Notes under the pieces: model-generated
Seen by the model: only the letters and a program-made list of their open reading frames with translations
Databases searched by the model: none
Told to the model about the DNA's origin: nothing
Made by a program: the position numbers and the translations under genes
In this document: one piece after another, positions 20,601 to 27,696 of the stretch
Numbering within the stretch: position 1 is the stretch's first letter
Layout of the letters: the number at the start of each line of letters is the position of its first letter
Source: a virus
Direction: 5' to 3' (one strand)
IMG/VR virus record: IMGVR_UViG_3300032182_000456
Location: 1 to 41,313 of that record
DNA length: 41,313 bases

Positions 20601-22736
20601 GAAGTAGTCCTCAATGGTTTTGGATATACAGAACCACCTGCCGTTGTAATTAAAGGTATCGGAAATGGGGCAGGAGGATGTCAAGTAGAAACGTTTATTG
20701 ATATTGATACCCCAGCAGTTAGAATGGGTGTTGCAATTGATGACGTTGAGGTTTCAGGTGCGATTGAGTCTTCTACTCCAACCTACTTTGCATTTGATAA
20801 TCCAATCTATTTGCAAAATGATACTGAGTATGCACTAGCAGTAGAAACTGATTCTGTTGATTATGCTATTTGGGCTTCTCGTCTAGGAGAAACTGATGTA
20901 GCTACGAATACAATTATTACCACACAACCATCTCTAGGTTCTGTCTATAGATCACAAAATATTGATACTTGGACAGAAGACATCTTTGAAGATATTAAAT
21001 TCACTCTATACAGAGCAGAGTTTAGTATTACAAGACCAGCAGAACTTGTTCTTACTAATGAGAAGTTAGGTTATGAGAAACTAGATACTAATCCATTCAA
21101 GACAGATGCATCTTCTAACACAAATGCAACTTCTCTATTGTTTGGCAACAACAATTCTATCGTGAAAGTCGCGCATAGAGATAATGGATTTGAGGATCGT
21201 GGAAATTCTTATGTATTCTACAGAGGAGCACAAGAAACTGCTGGTATCACTGCAGAAACACTGAACAGTGTATTGTTCCAGGTTGATAATTCTGGTATCG
21301 ATACTTATACTATTAGATCAACAAACCAGTCTGCTGGTAATGCTGTTGGTGGTGGTTCTGATGTTTTTGCAACTTACAATAGAAAATTTGAAACTCTATA
21401 TCCACAAGTTCATTATCTGTCATTCACTGGAACCACATTAGAATCTACTGTTAAAACTACAAATGTAGTTCCTGTAGATTCTACTACTACAAATTATACA
21501 TCATATTCTCAGACAGATTATGAAAAGACATTCTTGAATGAACCACATTATTTTACAAACCAGAAGATGGTTACTTCTGAGATCAATGAGACTCTTAATA
21601 GTCTTGATACATCTTTAGAATACAAGTTGTCTCTATCATCTACTGTCTCATATCTCTCACCACTTGTCGATCTATCTTCTTGTTCTGTTAAGACAATAAG
21701 CAATAGAATTGAGAATGGTTCTGGAACTGAAGATCGCTATGGAAGAAGAAATCAAGTTGTTTCCTTCTATCCTATCTACAGTTTCACCTTGACTGGAAAT
21801 CAAAATACAGAGATTCAGAGCAATCAAACAATTAAAGGCAAGACTTCAAAAGCTGCTGGAACTATTGCTAAGATTGATGGATCTACAGTTTTTGTTAGAA
21901 TCAAAACTTCTCAGATCTTCGAGAAAGGTGAGGAAGTTGATCTAGGAAATCAACTCTCACTATCTGGTGTCACTGTTGATAGTGCTTTGACTCAAATAAT
22001 TACCAGCATTAATGATGCATCTGTAATTGTTGCTAGAAATCCATCTATCATTCTAGAAACATATGAAAATATCATTACTGGTAGAGCAGTTATCTGGAAT
22101 AATAAGACACAGGAACTAACTGTAAGAAATGATGCTAGACCTATCAATGATGATTACAACGGAAGAATTATCGACAACGTTCTATTCAATAGAAATGCTG
22201 TTGTAAATGCTCAAGTTGCTGATATCTTCCGTGTTGGAGATTTTGTTAAGTATCCCGATCAACCAGATGATGAAGCATCTTTCCTAGAAATCTCCACTGT
22301 ATCATACACTAATGGTGTTGAGTTTGTAGCAGAAAATACTTCTAAGAATAGTTCTTCGGTTGCTAAGTATGTTACCAAGGAAGTATCTATTTCAAGTCCT
22401 GCTACAACGATTGATGTTAGATTGACTGCTAACCTCAAAGATGTATCTAATGTTGCTGTCTTGTACAAGTTCAAGAAAGCATCAAGTCAAGAAAACTTTG
22501 ATGACATTGATTGGCAGTATTTCAATGTAGATGGATCTCCTGATACTTTAGAAATTGCAAACCCTGAAAATACAATTTCTTCAATTGTAGAAAAGCAAAG
22601 TTCATATCAAGAACTTGCATTCAGTGTTTCTGACCTACCAGAGTTTTCATCTTTTGCAGTGAAGGTGGTTATGAAGGGAGTAGATCCTGCATTCGTTCCA
22701 AAAATTCAAGATATCCGATCTGTTGCATCGTTCTAA
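14625..22736 (+). CDS. Giant virion structural protein, DUF4815-type
   Basis: A 2703-residue protein whose N-terminus matches the DUF4815 family of phage tail/structural proteins: N-A-S-P-Y-Y-D-D-F-D-V-N-K-N-F-Y-K-I-L-F, then R-P-G-Y-S-I-Q-G-R-E-L-T-Q-L-Q-S-I-L-Q-N-Q and F-K-Q-G-Q-L-V-V-P-G (about residues 8-67). Family members are tail or baseplate proteins of myoviruses and siphoviruses, with no known enzyme activity. Later features are F-R-P-K-V-D-S-N (about 1247), a charged helix G-K-L-E-K-R-I-E-R-L-E-Y-Y likely to form a short coiled coil (about 1369-1381), and three G-x-x-Y motifs near residues 744, 1962 and 2003. The C-terminus ends in P-K-I-Q-D-I-R-S-V-A-S-F. Start choice is supported by GGCGGAG five bases upstream and the preceding CTAAATA box. 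By position it may take the place of T4 gp9/gp10-type peripheral proteins, but this is inference. Most of its length is unassigned beta-rich sequence. Confidence 0.88.
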   Translation: MPQKTNLNASPYYDDFDVNKNFYKILFRPGYSIQGRELTQLQSILQNQVESFGKYAFKQGQLVVPGEVGLNTKLDYVKLSSVSEVAVGEGNDIVYKKYDITLLKGLQIRGLNSGVLATVLDANTATEEAADTLYVNYLNSGNSNSEETFRQGETIEVVDGVNTPLMVVGTDGSVLPTSIQVTNPDTGEVTSLESPAMGYASAVKVEEGIYFVNGFFVRNNEELLIIDEYYDKPSAKVGFVINEEIVTPEEDPSLYDNAIGSSNYTAPGAHRLKINLSLKEFAVNAITDRNFIQLITVLRGVIQKKVTPTNYSILEQTLARRTYDESGDYVVDNFSVDVREYAQKDNNNGIYAVDDIGLYNGISASEASRKMVASIGPGKAYIKGYEIVNKETKYLEINKARESLSSDNVTLKTRGLPTFSVTNVYGSTPLNKEGSDLTAYPDVFLYSTFNDGSIGLSNTEASTDHRQTLSRRGKIFSSNDAIKTITIQVTSATNPLIGITDGTFESQIGTLYYVTSRDDTGSATSIGSVTSLSFASVNRPLINSAESVQFLELTVFGDKDEVDLLLREYDDGDPGYIRRLYLSQSDATIGENELGFVVDYSDTITPVIGKVKPSNFSLQSRGDGFNPDADIVLSKGRLSAGTAAYNAVFGFSYFDPSFFTKILLDSRIQSETFDEGKYVFGLTSGAYGVVEGAPNGVYTTTNMLFVKTLSGNFVSGETIRDEAGNTLKIATNNTISHFVVQNRGLGYSSLSTLLINGVEYDSSKIQLSIAGEDATGKIYKVEIKDRNSVNIEYAQPPAVTALQAEGVAQPQTAAAIVPVLVRNAVTTYTPQNVKSIGCQYGSGNANTFTADLVVDSQTYSEIKSVTDFTFFGSKGYKFIESTSFSADASGVLQQGDLIQFSDVDNNLVRAVVQYATEQSGPSKTRVYLDIALPGDVTNTSIVRLRPKVQNPNAGTLVFPTGSKQVEQISAGGDDTKIKYYFRRDFVTTASSGGGTITFAAQLPFGTQRFVAFNEDNYIITVLDPGDAPDLTVGDIVYVPTDSVEITSATDTASGLTSGSISLQLPSTYFGTIPTNGTFPKLKLSSTIEVTNAKPRLKTSVENKRIVISASGDRVIPFRGTDYDSEVVEILTYSDAYKLNFVYEGTASQAPTIDSAGNLISGTDVTDRFTFDNGQRDTILDVSRIVLKPGFEATSGQLVISFDYFEHSQGDFCTIDSYLHEAGVTEDEIPGFNSAVHGNLELKNVIDFRPKVDSNAIIPGFQDQSSLSVTTGQFSGPGSVIASTPAPDNNLEYTFSFSQIQYLDRIDGVFLNKKGEFIVKEGNSSLNPTKPDPIEDAIPLFYAYIPAYTSSSKNVRITPVDNRRYTMRDIGKLEKRIERLEYYTTLSILEQQALNMQVKDSIGLDRFKSGFLVDNFEEHRVGNISSADYLCSIDSQQSVLRPQSKEDSLALREVNTREDQRTVAGYQKTGNVVTLPYTSLSLLGNNFASKTLNPNPFVVIQYVGDASINPSIDQWYDDTVEPLIVNTNTSLYNIFIAKENVRDSFSSLFNSFAINWVGTSSSFTSIVSLGEINTLEANATVSMASIGSSSNVNPQNNEVAKGVQSKTVGNSIVSDSLQFFARSIPVRFVLRRLKPNTKVSVFLEGRNIDRWVNPDFRFTGTATNSLSAFNGDIVTDENGNASGLILVPAGHPPRENSTWTGDVATVDYDSSFEEVRVTAGVKTIRFTSSATDENKNNVDTYAEVKFYATGVLPQNPSGIVSTKPAYFKANEGVQIVDNNTENPIRPNPLAQTFKVENYDGGLFVTGIDLFFNKKSSNIPVKVYLTDVEGDKPGKNIVPGTEKTLTPDTYLKIFTTGTVTVDVGESVIGSSSAASGPIKKIIDKNGVELIPSSTGKIAITNEQVYTLVLSNHNGRSFQQNENLTIGSVTTANNTNGTNFTVSIAKDSGKVSNIKITNPGANYDSAILTIESPQIPGGSVATARIDVSDGKIYNAEVVLNGFGYTEPPAVVIKGIGNGAGGCQVETFIDIDTPAVRMGVAIDDVEVSGAIESSTPTYFAFDNPIYLQNDTEYALAVETDSVDYAIWASRLGETDVATNTIITTQPSLGSVYRSQNIDTWTEDIFEDIKFTLYRAEFSITRPAELVLTNEKLGYEKLDTNPFKTDASSNTNATSLLFGNNNSIVKVAHRDNGFEDRGNSYVFYRGAQETAGITAETLNSVLFQVDNSGIDTYTIRSTNQSAGNAVGGGSDVFATYNRKFETLYPQVHYLSFTGTTLESTVKTTNVVPVDSTTTNYTSYSQTDYEKTFLNEPHYFTNQKMVTSEINETLNSLDTSLEYKLSLSSTVSYLSPLVDLSSCSVKTISNRIENGSGTEDRYGRRNQVVSFYPIYSFTLTGNQNTEIQSNQTIKGKTSKAAGTIAKIDGSTVFVRIKTSQIFEKGEEVDLGNQLSLSGVTVDSALTQIITSINDASVIVARNPSIILETYENIITGRAVIWNNKTQELTVRNDARPINDDYNGRIIDNVLFNRNAVVNAQVADIFRVGDFVKYPDQPDDEASFLEISTVSYTNGVEFVAENTSKNSSSVAKYVTKEVSISSPATTIDVRLTANLKDVSNVAVLYKFKKASSQENFDDIDWQYFNVDGSPDTLEIANPENTISSIVEKQSSYQELAFSVSDLPEFSSFAVKVVMKGVDPAFVPKIQDIRSVASF

Positions 22737-22745
22737 TTTCCGCGT

Positions 22746-22952
22746 ATGTCATATATCAAAGTGTCGGGGCATGATGGTCTTGTCAGAGACGAGACCACAG
22801 GTGCCATCTTGAATCGCGACGATTCTGCTATCCAAGCGAGACGTAAACAAAAACAGTTGAATTCCGCGTTGGATGACATAAATAACTTGAAGGATGAAGT
22901 ATCTGAAATCAAAGCCTTACTGCGAGAGTTAATCAAAAATGCCAGCAATTAA
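22746..22952 (+). CDS. Small coiled-coil virion-associated protein
   Basis: A 68-residue protein that I do not recognise by function, although short proteins of this look occur between large tail genes of cyanophages. The N-terminus contains G-H-D-G-L-V-R-D-E-T-T-G-A-I-L-N-R-D, a motif I associate with small T4-like virion proteins. Residues 30-65 are charged and helical, with heptad-like hydrophobic spacing (L-N-S-A-L-D-D-I-N-N-L-K-D-E-V-S-E-I-K-A-L-L), which suggests a coiled coil. The start is nine bases after the DUF4815-type stop with no clear ribosome site, so it probably depends on translation of the upstream gene. The end overlaps the next gene by 14 bases. A possible role is to trimerise or anchor a fibre, but that is only inference. 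Confidence 0.8.
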   Translation: MSYIKVSGHDGLVRDETTGAILNRDDSAIQARRKQKQLNSALDDINNLKDEVSEIKALLRELIKNASN

Positions 22953-25900
22953 TGTCGCCAGAACTGACACCTTTGAGCAACAAAGGGTCAAAATCAACGA
23001 AATCGCAGAGGATCTATTTGATCTTACTGGAGGATCGGGTGGTGCTACAATTTCTCCAGCAGGAGTTTCTCTACAAGATGGTACAAAATCTGCTCCAGCA
23101 CTGACCTTTCAGTCTGACAATAAATTAGGTTTATACAAAAATAATTCTAATACTATCGGATTTGTTAGCAACGATAGATTAGCATTTACATATAATGATT
23201 ATGGTACATATTTTGAGAATGATTTATTCCTAAGGAATAACTTTCTAGATGATACGTATCTCAACATCACAGAGACTGGATCTGAATATGATGTAGGAAC
23301 TTACTCCAACGTTGCTTTGTTTGGTGGTAGTGGAGTAGGAGCTGAAGCAACTATTGTCATCGCAGAATATAATGGTCAAGAAACTGCAAACAGTAATGTT
23401 GATGAGTATGTAACTGGCATATACTCAAATATTCCTCTGGGTGGTGGAACAGGAAGTAATGCAGCAATTGACTTCCAAATCGTAACTACAGAAGTAGCAA
23501 CCAAGGGAATTATCCAGAATGGTGGAACCGAATATTTTCCAGGTATTTACACTAATGTAGCACTGGATGGTGGAACTGGAAACGGTAAGGTAGCAGACAT
23601 TGAAGTAACTGGTAGTATTACATTTAATTCTACTATCTCTAATGCTGGTACTGGTTATGTTGATGGCACATATCCAAGTGTTCCTGTTGATAACGTTCCA
23701 ACACAGACTATCAACCTAACAGTTGCTCAAAGAAAAGAGTTATTATTTACATACGGAAGACGTTACGAGTGGAACGTAACTGACGACGGAGCAAATACGA
23801 ATTTTGTTTTTGCTGGAGCAACTTCTGGAAATAATGTTGCTATTACTGCCGAAGAGGGAGATTATTTAGTATTCAATATTAACACACCAGGACATCCATT
23901 CTACTTACAATCAGTAGCAGGACCATATGATCCAGCAAATGTTTTAATTGCTGCTGATGGTGTAACAAATAATGGTACTGAAAGTGGTACTATTATTTTT
24001 GATACCAGTGAAGTTTTTGCTGGAACTTATTACTATGTTTGTGGAAACCATGGTTCGATGACTGGCACCATCACCATTGGAACTAACACAGGAAACTCAT
24101 TTGCTGTTGGAGATACTATTGTTGGTGCAAGTGGAAGTGGCACTGTTGTTAATTTTAATGATCAACTTGGAGCACTTTATTTTTCATCAGTAACTGGATC
24201 ATTTACAGTTGGAGAAGAAATTTCTGCTGCTGGCGCGTATGGAGTTGTAAAAGCAGTAGTTACAGATAAGTATCAATACTTACTAAATGGTACTGATACC
24301 ACTGCACTTAATACATCTGTTGATTATTCTCAAACTATTTTATTAGATACTTCAGATGCATCAAACAGTGGGTATGACATTGCTCTTACTGATGATTTTG
24401 GAGTAACACTAGACAATACAATTGTCAGATTAAAGAATTATGGCACTCCTGGACTTGCTGGTGCATATTCACTGCTAATCATAACACCAGAAGTTGTAAA
24501 TCAATCTATTACTGGATTAGGACTTACGCCAAGCACTGGTCCAGATGGAAGAGGTATTATTTTTGCAATATCTGCTACTCCAGCTATTGGGCAATATATT
24601 CTTGATCAAACCGCAAATGTAGAAGTATCTGGCGGTTCAATTATTGCTTGGGATATAGCAACTCTCGGAGCAAATTGGAAGTCAGGAGACCAAGTAACTG
24701 TAGATAACTCCTATCTTGGTGGAACTGGATCTGGTGCAGTAGTAGCATATACGTCTGTCACAATTGTTGGTACAGTTACTACTGTAACAATTACAACAGA
24801 AGGTATTGGATACGTAGAAGGAGATATTCTTTCTTTCAATAATTCTATTACAGGAAATAGCGGATCTGGTTTTGAATATAGAATCTCAAACCGAAGAGCA
24901 ATTTCCGATATTGTATTTGTCAATAGAGGAACTGGATATGTAGTAGGAGATATTTTAAGACTACCACCAGATCCAGGTAATTATGGTGGAGATGATGGAT
25001 TTGAGTTTGAGATTACTAAAGAGGGAACTCTCGAAAGTATTACAATTACAGATCCTGGTAGAAATTACTATACAGGTGATGTACTTCAATTAGATAGAAC
25101 TGCTCTTGTAGCAAACCCAGCAGGACTGTCTGGTAACGAAATAGAAGCTTCTATTGCAGTTACTGATATTGATAGTACAATTCCAATTACCATAAGTAAT
25201 ACTGGTGCATTATCTGTAACTGGATCTGTTACATCTACAACGGTAACGGCAAACACCGTAACTGGAAATACAACTGTAACCTCTCCTTTAGGAACATTTA
25301 CAAATTTAGAAGCAGATAATATTCTGCCAAATTCTACTAATAATATATCAGTATCTTCTCCACTAGGGAATTTAAATATTGATGCAGGATATATTTACGT
25401 TGGTGGTGTCAATGGCACTACACTCACAGTTGTTCCACTAACAGGAAATGTTACTACCACTGGAGTATTAAAAACTACTAACGAACTAAACGTAAATAAT
25501 ATTCTTTCTATTGTAGATAATAATATTTCCGTAGTTGGATCAGGTGATGATCTACTTCTAACCCCAGATGCAACAAAAGTTGTAAAGGTAGATGCAAATT
25601 CTGCTCTAACAATTCCAGTAGGATCTACTGCTGCAAGACCCCCATTAGGATTTGCAGCGGATGGACAAATTAGATTCAACACAGATACAAATCAATATGA
25701 AGGATATAGTGCTACGAATACTTCGTGGTCTTCCTTAGGTGGTATTAGAGACCTAGATGGAAACACATACATTCTAGCAGAACAAACAGTAGGAGCAAAC
25801 GATAATACTTTATGGTTCTATAATGATGGTGACAACACTGTAAGATTTACTCCATTCTATCAAGAATTTGTAGAAGTTAAAAAAGTAAGATCTGTAAATG

Positions 25901-27150
25901 TAACTGCTCCTGCGTATGTAAATTGGACTGCTAACACTCCTGTTGTTGCTGGAGATTATCTAAAGTATAAGCACGACATTTATATCGTAATTTCTCCTGG
26001 AACAACTGGCGTAACACAAGATCCACCAACTGATACTAGTGGTAATACATTTACAAATGGAACTGCAACTCTGCAGTATTCCGCATCTGCTGTAGCGGAT
26101 CTAACTTTTGAGGAGATTGGCACTTTAAAAATTGGTCCTGATACAGATGTACCATTAAGCATTAGCAGTGATCTAAGACTTGTAGGCAGCACTGTATCCA
26201 CAGATATCAGTGATCTGACCCTAGCACCAAATACTGGAAAGAAAGTTGTAGTTGATGCTAATACAACTTTGGCAATTCCAGTGGGAACAACTGCTGAAAG
26301 AGGTATTCCTATTCAGGGATCAATTCGTTTCAATACCACAACTTTCACATATGAAGGTTACGATGGAACTAACTGGGGTTCTCTTGGTGGTGTAAAAGAC
26401 GTTGATCAAAATACTTACATCATCCCAGAGACTGCTCCTGGTGCAAATGAGAACACATTGTTCTTCTATAACGATGGTAACAATACTGTTAATTTGACTA
26501 CCGCAAATCTTGAGATGCGCGGAGTTGATTCTATTAGCAGTCCTGTCTCAAATATCCTAGAATTTACTGCTTCCACAATTCTATTTGATAATGCCACAAC
26601 AACCCTCGACAACACTGCTGTAGATACTACATTTTTACATACATCAAAACAATACTTTGATCTTGGTCTTTCTTCTGGACTTAATACTGATCCAGTCTTA
26701 CGTTTGGATGATCAAGGTGATGTTTATTTCAATATTGGTTTTGGCACAGGAACCTTCTCTGGAGTTAAAGTTTTTGACGGAGAACTAAAAGACTTCGAAC
26801 TTGCTGATTATCAGATTGTAACGGAAACAATTAACTTGGATAAGGGTACTATCGATTCTGGTAGTGCTGATTTGTATGCAACTTCTGTCGCAATGGGTTC
26901 TAAGGTAACAGTTTTTGCTAACAATGCAACTACTGGTGAGAGAGAATTTATCGAGTATGCTGTTATAGATAATGGAACAGATGCATTCCACACTGAGTAT
27001 GGAAATGTAAGATCATCTGGTCAGCTCATTTCAACTGGTATTGAATTGACAGGAGCAGGTATCGTGAGAATTAATATTGACTTGGATGCAAGTGTGGCAG
27101 CTAATGATTTGGTTAATATTAAAGTAATTTCACAACTCGCTAAGAAATAA
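22939..27150 (+). CDS. Tail fibre-like protein with cupredoxin-like domain
   Basis: A 1403-residue fibre-like structural protein. Residues 1-100 contain the fibre motif G-T-K-S-A-P-A-L-T-F-Q-S-D-N-K-L-G-L-Y. Several beta motifs of the type G-G-x-x-Y-x-x-G-x-Y-x-x-V-x-L-x-G-G follow. Residues about 255-381 look like a cupredoxin: G-H-P-F-Y-L with H319, then Y-Y-Y-V-C-G-N-H-G-S-M-T-G with C368, H371 and M374, the complete His-Cys-His-Met type 1 copper set with amicyanin-like C-x2-H-x2-M spacing. Two tail-fibre modules of about 100 residues repeat near residues 872-973 and 1094-1189 (I-R-F-N-T, Y-E-G-Y, S-L-G-G, N-T-Y-I, F-Y-N-D-G). Between them, residues 995-1048 resemble a small surface-binding module. 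The start lies inside the preceding gene with GAGAG at 22924-22928 as ribosome site. It probably forms a fibre or whisker-like appendage; copper binding is a prediction. Confidence 0.87.
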   Translation: MPAINVARTDTFEQQRVKINEIAEDLFDLTGGSGGATISPAGVSLQDGTKSAPALTFQSDNKLGLYKNNSNTIGFVSNDRLAFTYNDYGTYFENDLFLRNNFLDDTYLNITETGSEYDVGTYSNVALFGGSGVGAEATIVIAEYNGQETANSNVDEYVTGIYSNIPLGGGTGSNAAIDFQIVTTEVATKGIIQNGGTEYFPGIYTNVALDGGTGNGKVADIEVTGSITFNSTISNAGTGYVDGTYPSVPVDNVPTQTINLTVAQRKELLFTYGRRYEWNVTDDGANTNFVFAGATSGNNVAITAEEGDYLVFNINTPGHPFYLQSVAGPYDPANVLIAADGVTNNGTESGTIIFDTSEVFAGTYYYVCGNHGSMTGTITIGTNTGNSFAVGDTIVGASGSGTVVNFNDQLGALYFSSVTGSFTVGEEISAAGAYGVVKAVVTDKYQYLLNGTDTTALNTSVDYSQTILLDTSDASNSGYDIALTDDFGVTLDNTIVRLKNYGTPGLAGAYSLLIITPEVVNQSITGLGLTPSTGPDGRGIIFAISATPAIGQYILDQTANVEVSGGSIIAWDIATLGANWKSGDQVTVDNSYLGGTGSGAVVAYTSVTIVGTVTTVTITTEGIGYVEGDILSFNNSITGNSGSGFEYRISNRRAISDIVFVNRGTGYVVGDILRLPPDPGNYGGDDGFEFEITKEGTLESITITDPGRNYYTGDVLQLDRTALVANPAGLSGNEIEASIAVTDIDSTIPITISNTGALSVTGSVTSTTVTANTVTGNTTVTSPLGTFTNLEADNILPNSTNNISVSSPLGNLNIDAGYIYVGGVNGTTLTVVPLTGNVTTTGVLKTTNELNVNNILSIVDNNISVVGSGDDLLLTPDATKVVKVDANSALTIPVGSTAARPPLGFAADGQIRFNTDTNQYEGYSATNTSWSSLGGIRDLDGNTYILAEQTVGANDNTLWFYNDGDNTVRFTPFYQEFVEVKKVRSVNVTAPAYVNWTANTPVVAGDYLKYKHDIYIVISPGTTGVTQDPPTDTSGNTFTNGTATLQYSASAVADLTFEEIGTLKIGPDTDVPLSISSDLRLVGSTVSTDISDLTLAPNTGKKVVVDANTTLAIPVGTTAERGIPIQGSIRFNTTTFTYEGYDGTNWGSLGGVKDVDQNTYIIPETAPGANENTLFFYNDGNNTVNLTTANLEMRGVDSISSPVSNILEFTASTILFDNATTTLDNTAVDTTFLHTSKQYFDLGLSSGLNTDPVLRLDDQGDVYFNIGFGTGTFSGVKVFDGELKDFELADYQIVTETINLDKGTIDSGSADLYATSVAMGSKVTVFANNATTGEREFIEYAVIDNGTDAFHTEYGNVRSSGQLISTGIELTGAGIVRINIDLDASVAANDLVNIKVISQLAKK
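23701..24081 (+). other. Cupredoxin-like domain (type 1 copper site) inside the fibre-like gene
   Basis: This segment encodes about residues 255-381 of the 1403-residue protein. It begins with a beta-rich stretch including Y-E-W-N-V-T and V-A-I-T-A-E-E-G-D-Y-L-V-F-N-I. It then carries H319 in G-H-P-F-Y-L and the C368-x2-H371-x2-M374 loop, followed by the strand T-G-T-I-T-I. The 49-residue gap from first His to Cys and the short metal loop match small blue copper proteins in general layout. The fold and copper site are predicted from motifs only. Confidence 0.75.
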
Positions 27151-27152
27151 AA

Positions 27153-27653
27153 ATGGCAACTACAAAAGATAAATTTGACTCAGTTGGTGGATTCTCTATC
27201 GATAAAACTGTCGTTGTTGATGAACTTAGAAACGCTAAAGATTTCAATACTTTAGAAATTAAAAACGCTGAATTTACAGATAGTAAAACCGTCAATTATA
27301 TATTGAGGGGAGTAAATACAGCTGTATTACAATTGGATACAGTTGGTTCTCAAATTACAATTGATAATAACACACTCAATTTTGTCACAGGTCATGTAAT
27401 TGCTGTCAATCCTTCAGGGACAGTTTATTCTGAAAAGATAGAAAGTGTTGTTACTTGTGACAATGCTGGTTTAGTGTCTGTTTTGTCAAGTATGAATACT
27501 GTTATCAAGGATGATATTCCATCAGGACAAACTTGGGAGATATCTCCTCTGGGAGGAACTAATAGATTTTCATACTCGACCACAAGAGCTGGTACAACGA
27601 ATGTTATCAAGTGGGTTGTTAGCACTCAAGTAGTAAGTATTGCATGGCAGTGA
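27153..27653 (+). CDS. Conserved-looking structural protein of unknown function
   Basis: A 166-residue protein that I cannot assign to a family. It starts two bases after the stop of the cupredoxin-bearing fibre gene and ends 43 bases before the giant fibre gene, so it belongs to the tail cluster. The sequence has an N-terminal segment F-S-I-D-K-T-V-V-V-D-E-L, then alternating beta-type residues (T-A-V-L-Q-L-D-T-V-G-S-Q-I-T-I-D), and a C-terminal part ending W-V-V-S-T-Q-V-V-S-I-A-W-Q. There is no signal peptide, membrane segment or catalytic motif. The ribosome site is weak (AAGAAA just upstream), consistent with coupling to the preceding gene. It may be a small fibre-associated virion protein; function is not predicted. 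Confidence 0.8.
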   Translation: MATTKDKFDSVGGFSIDKTVVVDELRNAKDFNTLEIKNAEFTDSKTVNYILRGVNTAVLQLDTVGSQITIDNNTLNFVTGHVIAVNPSGTVYSEKIESVVTCDNAGLVSVLSSMNTVIKDDIPSGQTWEISPLGGTNRFSYSTTRAGTTNVIKWVVSTQVVSIAWQ

Positions 27654-27654
27654 T

Positions 27655-27662
27655 GCTAAATA
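27655..27662 (+). promoter_or_regulatory. Late promoter-like box upstream of the giant tail fibre gene
   Basis: GCTAAATA lies 34 bases before the ATG at 27697, in the 43-base gap after the 166-residue gene. The distance matches the boxes at 12713 (34 bases) and 14581 (36 bases). An AGG at 27683-27685 is the probable ribosome site. Confidence 0.6.
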
Positions 27663-27696
27663 TAAGTTAGGACAGTAGGCGCAGGTAGTCAGCACC

